Assembly: GCA_050084985.1 (NCBI GenBank)
Contig: JBITNC010000001.1
Location: 34,720,001-34,784,000 of the forward strand
Direction: 5' to 3'
Origin: Nageia nagi
Taxonomy: Eukaryota; Pinophyta
Length of the DNA: 64,000 bases
Part shown: positions 11,081-23,275 of the stretch, piece by piece
How the letters are laid out: every line of letters starts with the position of its first letter
How positions within the stretch are numbered: the first letter of the stretch is position 1
Made by a program: the position numbers and the translations under genes
Notes under the pieces: model-generated
Database searches by the model: none
Told to the model about the DNA's origin: nothing
What the model saw: only the letters and a program-made list of their open reading frames with translations

Positions 11081-12060
11081 TCTACTATGATCAAGAGAAG
11101 TTAAAATGAGAGAATTAAAGAGTTATATTTTTAATTCTTCAAAATCTTCTTGGTATTTTTATCCCACGTAAAATTTTCATATTTCTTCAATATATGAGAG
11201 AAGGGGGTTTTCCTATGAACTAATTGAGCAATAAACCTTCTTATTGATTGAAGAATCCTCAAATCCTTCAACATCCTTAGTGAAGGCATTTCTTATATGG
11301 ATTTTACTTTTTTAGGAACTATCTATATTGCATCTCTATTCCCCTCTTTAGAAAATAAATCTAAGCAACTTTCTTAAAGATAAATAAAATTAACACTTTG
11401 AAGGCTTCAATCTCAACTTATACTTAATCTCTCAAAAATATCCCTTTTCTTTAACTTTGTTAGGATTTCATCTATATAAATCTCCATAGTTTTATGAATT
11501 AAATTATGAAACATAGATACCATAGCTCTTTGGAATATTTCTCCCATATTCTTCAAAACAAAAGATATCATCACATAATAAAATGTGCCCTATGTAGTAA
11601 CAAAGGTTGTTTTATGTTGATTATAATCTAATTATACTATGAAAATCATCCATGAAAGAGAGAATCTCATAAATAGTTATAGAATCAACAATCATATATA
11701 TGTTAGGAAGTGGAAAATTATCCTTAGGATAAGCTTTATTTATATCCCTAAAATTTGTACAACATCTCTCTTCTCCATTGGGCTTTGTTATAGTCACAAC
11801 ATTGGATATCAAAGGAGAATAATATATAGGTTTTTTGAAACTAACTTTAAGATACTTATAAATCTTCTTCTTGATCAATAACGTATACCTAGGAGGTATC
11901 TTCCAAGGATTTTGAGCTGCTAGTTTAGCATCATCTCTCACAACCAAACTATGAGTGAAAAACTTAGGATCCAAACAAAACATGTTAACATAGTCATAAG
12001 AAAACATATCAAAATAATCACATAACAATTTCCAATAAATACTCTTTTATTCTTCATTTA
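11081..12060 (-). pseudogene. Reverse transcriptase remnant of element 1
   Basis: The 135-codon open part at 11621-12028 reads through the RT N-terminus: NPWKIPPRYTLL, then ISNVVTITKPNGEERCCTNF and RDINKAYPKDNFPLPNI, followed by ILSFMDDFHS. To the left, with breaks, follow FQRAMVSMFHNLIHKTMEIY and IDEIL, where the YxDD catalytic box has decayed to YIDE, and then RRFIAQLVHRKTPFSHIL, the RT-RNase H connection. Arrangement and motifs are those of plant Ty3/gypsy RT. The solo LTR at 10520-11075 separates it from RNase H. Confidence 0.87.
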
Positions 12061-13959
12061 TCTAAACTCTTACATGAATCTCTTTTTCAAGTGCAATTTT
12101 TTTCATAATTTATGGGAGGTATAATCCGAAATGAGGAGGAGGAATAACATCAATCAAGGATCAAAGGAAAAGTGCAATGGATCAAGTGAGCATAAAACCA
12201 AGGAAGTATGAAATTATTCTAACCAAATCTAAAGGAGTACAATTCTTTCAATTTGATTGGATCAAGACTTTCACCATCAACAATTTGGAGATAAGGATTA
12301 CCAATTTTCAAAATACCATTGGAGATGTCATGTACCGATAAGGTCCCTCATAGTATATCCTATTTCATGTTAAAGGATATAGATTTTTATCTAATTGATT
12401 TTTATTTATTGATTATGATGTGATTTTATCAATAAGTGGTTAAAATTATTTTAACCATAGTTTAAGTTACTCAAGGTAGTTAGGGTTTTGTAGGAAGTTG
12501 AAAAGTCATAGGTAGTTGAAGCATTAAGGTAGGTGAAAGGTTAAGGTAGAGGAATAGATAAATTTTGTAACCTCCCATAAAATTATAAATGAGAGGTTTA
12601 ATATTTTATATTATAGGATTGAAGAGTGTACCATTTGGAGTTGAAAATAAAGAAGGCAAGTTTATCTTTGAAGATTGAAGACATTAATGTAACAAAGATC
12701 TTGCTATATCAATAAAGATATTATTTTTTCTTCCACATTGTTTTGTTCACTTATTATAAGATCATTTTGAAGATTATCATTTTATGTAATGATATTTCCT
12801 TTAGTTTAATATTGATATATCTTCATGGGTTTATCAAGTAATTATAATTAGGCTTATGAATATAGATGGATTCTTATGCAAGCTATGTAACATGAGATAA
12901 GATATTAAGAAGAAAATTTCATGTTGTGATGAAGTGAAAATGATACATAAATGAAGAGATCATTCACTTCCATGTTATGTTATTTTTTTCTTATGAGATC
13001 ATTTTGAAAATAAAGATTGAGATCACAAGTCATCATGTAGTGATTTTTCCTTGTTTCAAGATTGATATCTCTTCACAAGTTTACAAAGTCTTTGTAGGTA
13101 GCTTATGAAGATAAATTGAATCTCATGCAACCTATGCATCTTGAGATAACATCTTAAGAATAAAAAAATATATTATTATAAATTGGTCATCTTTGTATGA
13201 AAGAAGTCAAGGAATAACCTTTGAAAAAAGTTTGAAAACTCACAATTTAACTAATTATACAATAAAAATGAATTAAGGGAATTTAAGTAAGGGTTAAATC
13301 TTATGATAAATAAATTATTTGTGATGAGAAACATGATTCAATTTATAACATAAATATTTGAAGATAAAGTTGCACTTAATTGATTGATTGAGGATCCCCT
13401 CATTAGAAAGGAGGATTGTATAATCTTATGTTATCCCAATTTTTGCTTGATAAGAAAAATCGATTAACAAATGTCTCACTAAGGAAAACAACTTTCATCA
13501 TTCAATTGAAATGGTATGGGAAATACCCCCAATCTTACACAACAAATATAAACATTAGACTAACTATAGAATTGTATACCAATGTACTAATATTCCCCTT
13601 TGTATGTTGATGTACCATAGAGGGCATAGAAAAATACAAGAACACCCCATCTCCCTACCTACCTAATCCTACTACTAAAGATAATGAAATAAAATTTTAG
13701 GGTAGTAGGGGGAAACTGTTATATCCTTTGAGGTGCTTGATTCAACTCTAAAATATAACAGGCTTATCTTCATCTAAAACCTTAAAGGTTATAACAAAGC
13801 TTGAATAATACATGCCTAATGAATATTATGCTTAAATATACCTAAAATATACCTTTTATTGTATACAAATATTGAATTATAATAGGCCTAATGATATTAT
13901 GCTTAAATTACTTTTGGAGCATAAACATAAACATCTCATACAAAGTGATAAAACATCAA
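12061..13959 (-). other. Element 1 upstream part, poorly resolved
   Basis: On the minus strand 12061-12350 still gives readable but broken frames (for example NGILKIGNPYLQIVDGES). From about 12350 to 13390 the sequence reads like an inserted LTR or untranslated repeat, with an internal duplication listed separately. A gag should lie here but I could not recognise one. Target duplications for an insertion were not found. Confidence 0.35.
12753..13172. repeat. Imperfect direct duplication of about 200-230 bp
   Basis: The block at 12753-12950 (AAGATCATTTTGAAGATTATC, later GATATATCTTCATGGGTTTA, GGATTCTTATGCAAGCTATG, GAGATAAGATATTAAGAA) recurs at about 12987-13172 (GAGATCATTTTGAAAATAAAG, GATATCTCTTCACAAGTTTA, GAATCTCATGCAACCTATGC, GAGATAACATCTTAAGAA). 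The copies are clearly related but diverged. Confidence 0.75.
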
Positions 13960-14237
13960 ACAAGGATCTTTAGAAGTGTATCAATGCACCTATCAAGATC
14001 TATATATCATTAATGCCACATCCTTCTTCCCTGTAAATAGATGAGAGGTTCACACGTAGGCCAATACCTCTACTTGACTAATTAGTGCTGCTTGGACTTA
14101 TCATCAAAAGAAAATAAAGGAGTGAAATTGCTCATTATTTTATAAGTATAATAAAATAAAGTATTAAATTAGTTAAATACTTATATACCTAAAATATATT
14201 TTTTAATTAAATAAAAAATAAAATTTAGGTGTTAATA
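13960..14237 (-). repeat. 5' LTR of element 1 (partial definition)
   Basis: Direct-repeat partner of 6290-6611 with the same order of conserved blocks. The right end TTTAGGTGTTAATA is the LTR start on the minus strand. The left end inside the element is not resolved; the LTR may reach to about 13.4 kb. Confidence 0.75.
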
Positions 14238-16115
14238 ATTATTCTATTATTTTATTAATGGGTTCACTCCAGGTGGTATTGATTAGAGCATCAATTTTGG
14301 CTACTCAAGGATAAAAATATTGATATTCATTTCCTTTTAGAGGCCCAATGAGAATGCTAATATATTAAAAATCATTCTTATTTTTTTAACATTTAAAGGA
14401 ATGATTGTTAACAATGTTTATTTAAAATTCTGCAAGTATTAACTTAAAAAAAAATGGAATTTTGATGAATTGAAATGTTATCTTAATAAAACAACATTAC
14501 AAAACCATAATTTTACCCATGCTAAGGAAGTTTTGGAAGTAATGGGAATGCTCCATGGGAGGCCCAAGATCAAACATGTCTACCCCTATATGGTAGAACA
14601 ATTAAAATCCATGTTTATGTGTAGGTGCAATCAGGGCCAAATGCAAATACTAGGTGATTTCAACTAAATAAATGTCTCTTTTATCATTTGATACATTCTA
14701 TAAAGGTGGTCAAAATTTTAACTTATAGGTTTGGAGGTACAATGGAAGCTTAACCTTAAATTTAGCATAACAATCTTAGTTAAATAAACTTTAAAGGAAC
14801 TAAGATTTAAAATAATAAATCCCTTTATTTTATTTGGAAAAAATAAGTTGCACCAATCATAACAAGTTTCAAATACATCAAACAAGATGTACACAAGTTT
14901 CAAATCCAATCCTTGAGCCATAGGAAGCCCTTATGGTTAGCATTATGACATACCATTAATAATTTGATTATTCTTGATTTTACCTTAAAAACACTTGATT
15001 AGTGAACATTTCAAGAAAAATAAAAAGATTTAAAATCAATTCACACCACACACTTAAATAAAGATAATTCAAAATAGTGAAAAGAATAAGAAAGATAATA
15101 ATAGAAAATCACATTTGGCTTTCTATTGTGCATAATAAATAGGCATATAGATATTAGTTATATTTATTATTTTCTTGTAGTATATAATTAAAAATTAAAA
15201 AATAACAAAAAACCTAGGATCTATTATTTATCTATTTGCATATAATTGATAATTGAGTTAATCAATATATCATAGTTTTACTTGGATTCCATCATGGTTC
15301 AAACTCATAACTAGGTTACTTGTCATAGGAAACCTAGTATACCATCATCTGTTAGATATCATAGTCATAGATCTCAGAAGTCAGATCATGTAGATATTGT
15401 GTCAGGTAGAGCAACCTCTTTCTAGCATAGTCATCATAATCGACCTCCATCCATCAGATCTCATGATTAATATAACCATATAGTTTAGGAATTATAGCAT
15501 GATGATACTATGTTAAGGATAGTAACCTCTTCTTGACATATTCAACCTAATCCACCTCCTTCCATTTGGTGTTAGGATAGAAAAATTCATATGAGTCACT
15601 AGTATTTCCATTTAGACCATATGCATAAATACATTATCTCTTTATACTATAGTTTATCTTATACTATGCAATATGAGTCTAGACATATTTTTCCACCAAA
15701 CTATGTGGGCCCAATATTAAAAATACTTTTATGGGATGATAATTATGAGTATTAGATGGACCCTAGCCATTCATGCTATAGAATACTTCCATATGAATTC
15801 AAACCTCATCATAAACCTACTACATAAGACTACTTCATTATTTTTGTTTAAACTACCTCACATAAACATCATGCTCATACCTCCATTCATACTAATCACA
15901 TTAAAGATTCCTTGGATTATCCTATATAAAATATTAATAATAATAAAAAATCTACTTTAGAAAAAAATGATTTCTAGTTATGAGATGGCCCATGCCTTTG
16001 GATCCTCATTTGCAGGCCATTATCAAAATATAGCACTAAGCATTCGCATTGCATACAATGAGAGGAAATTAAAGAATACGATTTTCACTTCAAATATAAG
16101 TTAACATTAAATATT
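14238..16115. other. Spacer between element 1 and the copia element
   Basis: AT-rich DNA without a convincing gene. A 65-codon open stretch at 14470-14667 ends in ILGDFN, reminiscent of a LINE endonuclease motif, but nothing else supports it. A tandem duplication at 15367-15571 is listed separately. Confidence 0.4.
15367..15571. repeat. Two-unit tandem repeat of about 110 bp
   Basis: Unit 1 (about 15367-15460) contains GTAGATATTGTGTCAGGTAG, CAACCTCTTTCTAGCATA and CGACCTCCATCCAT; unit 2 (about 15477-15571) contains the related ATGATACTATGTTAAGGATAG, TAACCTCTTCTTGACATA and CCACCTCCTTCCAT. Confidence 0.65.
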
Positions 16116-16627
16116 TGAAGGATTAAAAGAACATATGAAATTTCAATAATATGGAGCAAATCAAATTGGCCTTGGACTTGGCCTTTCTTATATTTTGGAT
16201 TCTAGAAAAAATTCAATAGAGTTTTAGTAAATTATTCAATTAGGATATGTAGAGCTCACAAATAAAAAAACTACAAAGAGATTATTTAGAAAAGCCTTAG
16301 AAATTGGGTTAAGTACACAACACTAAACTAAATAAATCAAGCCCTAACTGTAACTCATCTCATTTGTTGGATCTACATCAATGATGATTGTTACATCTAT
16401 TAAATTAAGAAGAAATAACTACTAAAAATATCATAAGAAAGATATCTTTGTATTTCAACCATAACTTTTGAGTCGAGTTTCTATTTGAGCCCTTTTTTTT
16501 CTAGATTACACAAAGTTTGAAACTCTACAATTTTGGTATATCTTCTTTAAATAAGATGTTATCAAAGGCTAAAAACATCATCTTATACCTCAAAATTTTA
16601 TTTTAATATTTGGCCATATTTCCAACA
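16116..16627 (-). repeat. 3' LTR of the copia element
   Basis: Starts TGAAGGATTAAAAG and ends CCATATTTCCAACA on the plus strand, so reads TGTTGGAAATATGG to CA on the minus strand. Shared blocks with 35204-35723 include AATATGGAGCAAATCAAATTGG, GATCTACATCAATG, GTTACATCTATTAAA and TATTTGAGCC followed by a T run. Confidence 0.92.
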
Positions 16628-16644
16628 TTCTCTCCCTTGTTGGT
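16628..16644 (-). other. Polypurine tract of the copia element
   Basis: Reads ACCAACAAGGGAGAGAA on the minus strand, immediately before the LTR start TGTTGGAA. Gypsy element 2 inserted only about 10 bp upstream of it. Confidence 0.75.
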
Positions 16645-16654
16645 AAGGGGACTT

Positions 16655-18535
16655 TATTATTATTATAGAATCACACTCTAAAAATAGGGTAACCTTCTAT
16701 CATTATTTATTCTTTCATTCCTTTCAAATAACTCATTCTATTCTTTGTACTCAGCCAATTTTAGTAATATTTTGTAAATATTGAAAAGGTATCTATTCTT
16801 TGTACTTAGTCAATTTTATTAAAATTTTGTTAAGTATAGGGAAGTTCGAGTGCTATCAATGTATGTTTGAGTCATGTACAATTTGTTTGGTAACTTAATC
16901 ACTATTTTGTTAAAAAGTGGGTGTTGTTATGTAAATGAGTCTCAAAGGTTGATCATTTCTTAGTCAAGTATTTTCTAGTAACTATATATAGGTTTGGAAT
17001 CATAAGACACCATCAATATGTGTAAGTCATATCCGAGATATAGTGTAGCATGTATGGGAAATTATGTAACATGTAAGGGAAGTAAATGCTTGAGTCAGGA
17101 TTTGAGTATTGTAAAAGTCTAAATCTTTTCAATAAATATTGTAAATGTGAGTCACTATCGAGTCGAAGTTACTAATAGGTAATATACTAAAGCCTATGGA
17201 TTTTCAAAGTAGGAACTCTACCATACACCCAAAATTAGCGAAAAATATTTTAGGAAGCTATCATATAAAGCCTACTAATTTGGAGTGATAATGTCACATA
17301 TTTGATCTGAAATTAGTGGGTGCTAATATGATCTATTATCAAGTACTACCTAGGAGGTAGTTAGTGGGAGATACTTCAAAAGACCTATTATCCAAAGCCC
17401 ACCAATTTTGAGAGATGATGTCATACTTTTTTTTTCTAAAAATTATTGGGTATTAAAATAAGTCCCAATAAGAAATAAACCCTACCAAAGTAAATAAGAC
17501 TTGCTATACTAAGAAAGGAATAATGAGTTAAGGGGAATACCTAGGTCCACTTAATCATGAGTGTTTGACCCTTGGGGCTCTATCAATGTGTTGACGATAA
17601 CTAATATCTAGATGATAATAGCAGTTCTTCCTCAAGTTTCAATGTTACACTTTTCATTACCCCCTACAACTCAAAGCTATAATGATTACCATAAATGGTT
17701 ACAAAAAGTTAGATGGTTACCAATAGAGCATAAAGACAAACTATACCAATCAAGCTGACATACCATGCCTTAACAATTAGCTATAGTTGCAATATGATGT
17801 AGTCAACAATAAATCAAAGAGTTTGTAGCTAAAGAAGTACAATAGTTTAGAGATAATAAATTTCTAAACCTTGGCATTGATTGTACCTAGTCACTATGTA
17901 ATCTAGTATAATGGTGATTATAATTTGTACATTGTAAGTAGTTTTTGATTCAATTTTTAGTCAATAAGGTAATTATGTACATTAATTATGGAAAACCACC
18001 CAATTGTAATTAAGAACATATAAATAGTGGACTGTTAGAATTCCAAAAGGTCAAACATTCTAGCAAATTTGTCTAGTGTATGAAATGCTTTCATGTGTGA
18101 TAATACAATGCAATGTTATTTTTCCCTTCATAGTTTGTGGTTGTTTATTATGTTTTCTAAATGTTATGCATGAAGAATTGTCTTAAGTTGTGGCTATGTA
18201 TTATGATTGTGAGACGCCAAGAGTAAGATAGTTTTATATTCATAATCTTGGGTATAGATTGCTTCTTACATAGTAATACCTAGGCTATTTAGTTATAACT
18301 GCTTCCTCTATTTTGTTTATTTATCTCTTTCCTATTACTCTTATCTTTTATCTCTTTCTAGTTACTTTTGATCTTTACTATAGATAGGAATTGACCTATA
18401 ATTTGAATATATAATAGAAAATCCCTCATGAGCTCATTCTCCCACCACCTTTTGCTCTTTTAAGGACCCTACTATTATGGACAATGGAGAACAAGACCAA
18501 ACCAAACCCTTGAGGTTACATTATACCTATCAATA
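16655..18535 (+). repeat. 5' LTR of element 2
   Basis: Begins TATTATTATTATAGAATCAC and ends TACCTATCAATA. Long collinear matches with 29063-30934 include GTTAAGTATAGGGAA, GTATGTTTGAGTCATGTACAA, ACTACCTAGGAGGTAGTTA, GGGTTTGACC-type blocks and GAATTCCAAAAGGT. Promoter and polyadenylation sites were not assigned. Confidence 0.92.
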
Positions 18536-20660
18536 GTAGTAAGTCCATTTTTGGCACATTCGATGGGATGCTAACAAAATTCCATATTTTATAAGCATGA
18601 TTAGGCCAAATAATTACATCTAGTAAGCTAGTACTCGATCTTTATAGATTATAGGATTTATTTAACCTTATTGGTGACTTTACTATCAAAACCAATCAAT
18701 ATTTCAAACCTTGGCACCTCCAAAATGTAGATTTACTAGAAGTAGTATGAGAAATTCATCAAAATATCCTAGATTTCAAGAACTATTAGTTCCTCATAGA
18801 AGGAATAGGCAAAAGATTTGTTGGACCTTATCTCTTCAAATTACTTTAAGAGCTATCCCATTAACAACTGTATTTGAATCTGTCCAGCAAAACCCTTCAC
18901 CTTATACAAGTGTTCCAAATATGGTTCAAATTGCCTCTATAGATTTCCTTGTGTAGAATTATAGTCATCCTTTAGTGGTTATTGCTAATTCCCTAGCTAT
19001 TCCCTAAGAAACATTTAAAGTTCTACCTAAATATGATGGGTTAACCAAAATGCCATATGAACATTATTAAGATGTATCTTTATTGACTTCTAGCTTTGAT
19101 ATCAATGATGAAACTATTATGATGAGACTATTGTCTCATTATTTTGAAGGAAAGGTTGTTGAATGGTTTAGAACTCTCACCTCTCAATTCATAAATACAT
19201 GGGGAGAGTTATGTCAAACTCTTATTAAGAGATTTGCTGAAGATGGCGATGATAGTACCTTTCTAAGCATCATAGCATATATTAAAAGATATCCCCATGA
19301 ATCTATAGATGATTTTAATATAAGATTTGAGAAAATGTAGAAGTTCATTCCAACAAGGATCAAACCAATTAATGCTCAAGCCTTGGTATATTATAGGAAG
19401 GCATTTCTCCCAAACCTTAATGTATTGATTGTTATGTCAAGTGACACTTTCTCGAAGGTCTATCAAACGACTAAAACCATTGAGCATACTTTGGTATCTT
19501 CTAAGAAGATACAACCTTGATCCATCATGCCCTTATTTCCTAATTTAAAATAGGCTCCATTACAAATATCACATCTTGGATTATTAGCTTTACCTACTTT
19601 TCCTCCTAAAACTACTATTTAGAACTAAGTTCCAATGTTACTAGCTCTTGCATCTACAAGTTTTAATACTAATTCTAATTCATAAGAGGAAGATAAGATA
19701 AGGCAACTAGAGATAACTATTAGGAATTTGACAAATAAGCTCACTTTGTAAGATAAGTAAAATCAAGGCTTCAATTACAAGAGATATGATAATCAATATC
19801 AATCAAGATTTCAACCTAGAAATAATCAACCAAAACAACCTCCTACTCCTAAAAATATAGATAATGTAGTAATGGTTAGTTATGGTAAAATTCACACTCT
19901 GGGTATTATAGAATGGTGTCCTCCATATTTAACTCCCCATTTTCTAGACTCTTATGTGGTGTATCAACATTAACAATTGGGCTTACATTCTAATAAGATG
20001 GTAGAACTTGCAGTAGATCCTTCTATAGATCTTACCATGGTCAAATTTTGGCTTTTGGGCTATGCTAGAGAATAAGCCAACAATGCTCAAAATAGAGCTT
20101 CCACCTCATCACATCTACAACAAGCTCAACCAACTCAGCTAAATCAATAACCCATTCTAGTTTAACCTAACCCAAAAAGAGCAAGAGCTCTTATACTACA
20201 ACCACAAAGTCAAGAAAATCAACTTTCAAGTCATCTAGGTCAAGTTTCTCAATATTTGAGTAATGTTGACTCCTTAGCAAAATAACTCACTATGACCAAA
20301 AATGAAGTCGCAAAAAAATAGAGGCCTTCTCCACTAAGATATCCTTTTATTACTGATCATCATAAGGAGAAAAATGCTCAACAGTTTATATCACATCAAT
20401 ATATTGAAACAAGTAAGTATGCCTCTTATATTCTATATAATATTATGGAAGAATTAAATAAGACACCTTATAGAATGTCAATGTTTTATGCATTAAATAT
20501 TCCAAGTCAAATTGACCTTTTGCAAGAAGCTTTGAAGATTAAAAATAATAAGAAAAGGGTAAATGAGGGCAATGTTGTCTTTGCAATATCTGATGATGTC
20601 CCTTTGGCTCCTATAGGTATAAGAAGACCTCCTTGTTTTTATCTTTCCCTTGATTAGAAG
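18536..20660 (+). pseudogene. gag remnant of element 2
   Basis: Gag forms the particle shell around element RNA. One frame is readable from ATG at 18711 to about 20657 with scattered stops. The Retrotrans_gag-like core is open at 19083-19340: DETIMMRLLSHYFEGKVVEW, then FRTLTSQFINTWGELCQTL, and KRYPHESIDDFNIRFEKM. The following part is Gln- and Pro-rich (YDNQYQSRFQPRNNQPKQPP) and leads to a second conserved-looking block EWCPPYLTPHFLD. No CCHC knuckle is visible. Most stops stand where Gln or Trp would fit. Confidence 0.82.
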
Positions 20661-20663
20661 GCT

Positions 20664-21000
20664 GGGTAGTTAATAATTGCATGATAGATATTGGAGCTAC
20701 TATTACCATCATTCTCAAAGTAGTTGTAAATGAAATTAAATTATATATTACTTGATGCATAGATGGAGTCATACATCTAGATTCTTCCTCAGTAGATGAT
20801 GTTGGCAATGTAAAAGGAGTTTCAATAACTCTTAATTCATTCCTTGATATTTGTATCATTTAGGATATTATTTTTGTTAATCTTCCATCTCTATTTGGGA
20901 TCTACCTATCTAGGGAGTTCACTACCAAATTAGGAGGATACTTAGCCTTAGACTATACACATATTTTACTTCCATTTCAAAATAAAGAGGTAAGGATACC
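20664..21000 (+). pseudogene. Aspartic protease remnant of element 2
   Basis: After a shift of frame from gag, the sequence reads GWVVNNCMIDIGATITII, which aligns with the retropepsin active-site loop (IDSGAT), here DIG in place of DSG. It goes on through VNLPSLFGIYLSREFTTKLG and GYLALDYTHILLPF, typical of the C-terminal half. Retropepsins cut the Gag-Pol polyprotein and act as dimers. Two stop codons interrupt it. Confidence 0.72.
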
Positions 21001-21052
21001 AAATGAGGGTACCAAAAGTGTTCATCATAAGAAGATCATAGAGAAAAATTGG

Positions 21053-21625
21053 TTGAATGGCCCTAGTCCAGTTGAATTATTGGAAAGGGATACACTTAGA
21101 GAGACACTGCTAATCACAAAAATCCTTCAAGTTATTGGTATGGATAACTATTATTTATATGAAAATATCCATCTAATCTCAGTTATAGCTAAAAGAGAGC
21201 ATGAGTTATGGATAATGTACTTTGATGGGGCTAGCTATAAGCACAGTTGTGGTGTGGGTGTTGTTTTCAAATCACCAAAAGCACACATGAGAAGATTCTC
21301 ATGGATTTGCACAAATAATGCTATTAAATATAAAACCCTCTATTTGGGATTGTCTAAACTAATTAACATGGGCATTAGATTCCTAATGGTGCATGGCAAT
21401 TTTGAATTGGTCATAAAGCAAGTCAGAGACTAGATTAGTGTGAAGCATAACTATTTGAAAATCTATAGAAATAGAGTATGGGACTTACTAGAGTCATTCA
21501 TAGTAATTAATTTTATCTCTATCCCTAGGAGGTATAATCAAGTTGTTAATGCACTTGCTAGTAAAGGAGGACATTTCAACCCTACTCATCATAAGAGAGG
21601 AAGCTATGGAGTTAAATTCCTATGA
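21053..21625 (+). pseudogene. Archaeal-type RNase H of element 2, upstream of RT
   Basis: Two open runs (21053-21433 and 21440-21625) split by one TAG make up this domain. Key motifs: WIMYFDGASYKHSCGVGVVF with the first catalytic Asp, NNAIKYKTLYLGL where NNxxEYE is expected (Glu to Lys), MVHGNFELVIKQVRD where GDSELV is expected (Asp to Asn), and the C-terminal RYNQVVNALASKGG (Asp of ADALAS changed to Asn). RNase H degrades the RNA of RNA-DNA hybrids during reverse transcription. The three acidic losses are all G-to-A changes. It lies between protease and RT, whereas in Tat elements I know of the extra RNase H follows the native one, as in element 1. Confidence 0.83.
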
Positions 21626-21899
21626 TGATCACATTATGAATTTCCTTTTAGATGAACCAATAGCTCATACCTTTGGTACTAAAGAAATATTTAACTATTT
21701 CCAAGAATCAGATGTTATATAGCTTAGAATCAATATCATATCTAAAGGTTTGCTTTCTTTTAAATGATTATTTGATTATGAAGATATTCAAAAAAATAAA
21801 ACTTTGGATATTCAAAAAGAGAGCAATGTTGATCTACAAATTAAACCTAGAAAATGCATAAAAATTGGATCAAATTGCTCTAAAGAAGAGAAAATGATC

Positions 21900-22640
21900 A
21901 TTTTTTAGATATATCATTAGTTCTCAAAAGCAATTTCTTGGACTTATGATGATCTAAAAAAATATGATAAGAATATAATCCAGCACACCATTGAGCTTGA
22001 ACCAGAAGCAAAACCATTTAGGTAGAAGTAAAAGCTAGTAAACCCAAGGGTATAAGAAGCTATGAAGTAGGATTTGCTAAAATTCTTAGATGCTAGAATT
22101 ATCTATCATATTAAGTAATTTTCTTGGGTTGCCAATCTAGTCCTAGTAGAAAAAAAGAGTGGAGAAATTAGGTTGTGTGTAGAATTCAAAAATTTGAACC
22201 AAGTATCTCTCAAGGATAATTATCCCCTCTATCCTATGGAGCAAATCCTGCATATAGTAGTTAGAGCATGCTATTCTTCTATGATTGATGGTTACTTCAT
22301 ATTCTCCAAATTTGGGTAAAGGATGGGGATCAATTCAAAATTGCATTCATAATCAAATTGGGGACATTTGCATTTTAGAGAATGCCTTTCAATCTCTCTA
22401 ATGCTAGGGCTATTTTTCAAAGAGCTATGGACCATGCCTTTGATGATTTGATAAATAAAATTATTCTAGTCTACATGGATGACATCACAATATTCTCCAA
22501 GAATATAAAGGATCATTTATATTATCTTAGGTAAGTTTTTGAAAAATGTATACAATTTAGGATTTCAATCAATCCCAAAAGTCTATTTTTATAGTTAACC
22601 AAGGAAATTTGCTTCATAATATTGTCTCAAAAAAAGATTA
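21900..22640 (+). pseudogene. Reverse transcriptase remnant of element 2
   Basis: Readable blocks in order: WTYDDLKKYDKNIIQHTIEL, EPEAKPFR, WVANLVLVEKKSGEIRLCVE, FKNLNQVSLKDNYPLYPMEQ, then FQRAMDHAFDDLINKIILV and the intact catalytic YMDD at 22472-22483, followed by ITIFSKNIKDHL. These are the fingers, palm and YxDD box of gypsy RT. Stops interrupt the N-terminal part, mostly TAG or TAA where Gln fits. Confidence 0.9.
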
Positions 22641-23275
22641 ACAATTGATCCAAATAGAATAAAATCTATTGAAGCATTACCATTACCCTCTAATAAGAAG
22701 ACCTTGCAATCTTTCCTTGGTCAAATCAATTTTGTTAGAAAATTTATTAATGACTTTTTAGAGATAGTCTCTCTAATTACAATAATGTTAAAGAAAGATG
22801 CTATATTTTCTTGGTCATAGGAAGCAAAGTAAGCTTTTCATGACATTAAAAATGCTATAAAATAAGTTCCCATTTTGAAGAACCAAATTTTTCAAAAGAC
22901 TTTATCATGTATGCATATGGAGTAGAGAAAATGATTGCTACCATTTTAGCATAAAAATATGACCAAAAGGAAGAATATCCTATTGCCTTTTATATCCAAA
23001 CAATGTATCAACATCAAATAAGGTACTCATTTATTGAGAAATAAGTATTTTCCATAATTAAAGGGCTTAAAAAGTTTAAGAATTATTTGTTCCACAATAA
23101 GATTCTTGTATATACTATTCACCATGATGTAAGAAATTATGTAATTCAAAAAGAACTAGGTGAAGGAAAAGTTAGTTGGATTACTAAAATAATGGAATAT
23201 GATGTTGAAATTAAGCCAACCAAGCTCATCAGGGGCAAAGCCCTCTATGAACATATAACAAGAGCTTCATAATGA
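22641..23275 (+). pseudogene. RT connection and native RNase H of element 2
   Basis: The connection part reads SLPLPSNKKTLQSFLGQ-like and INFVRKFINDF, followed by KKDAIFSWS. RNase H follows with YPIAFYIQTMYQHQIRYSFI (family: pIAFaSrtL...EknYs.iEKE) and FKNYLFHNKILVYTIHHDVR, ending in KVSWITKIMEYDVEIKPTKL. The open piece 23087-23272 is the last part. This is the RNase H normally placed after RT in gypsy elements. Confidence 0.8.

Larger units (their letters stand above)
6290..14237 (-). mobile_element. Ty3/gypsy element 1, Tat-like, decayed, minus strand
   Basis: The element is bounded by two related direct blocks (6290-6611 and 13960-14237) whose right ends, read on the minus strand, start TATTAACACCTAAATTT. 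A polypurine tract abuts the lower one. Between them, on the minus strand, lie RT (about 11080-12060), RNase H (10070-10500), a second RNase H of archaeal type (9750-10060) and integrase (8283-9300), in the order expected for Tat-lineage gypsy elements. A 556 bp solo LTR interrupts pol. No intact frame remains. LTR outer ends, gag and primer site were not resolved, and 12.35-13.4 kb may be foreign sequence. The terminal TGTTAACACC type recurs in elements B and C further right. Confidence 0.8.

Noticed and set aside
14470-14667. Possible LINE endonuclease end (ILGDFN)
   Set aside because: A six-residue match with no other endonuclease motif upstream and no RT downstream.
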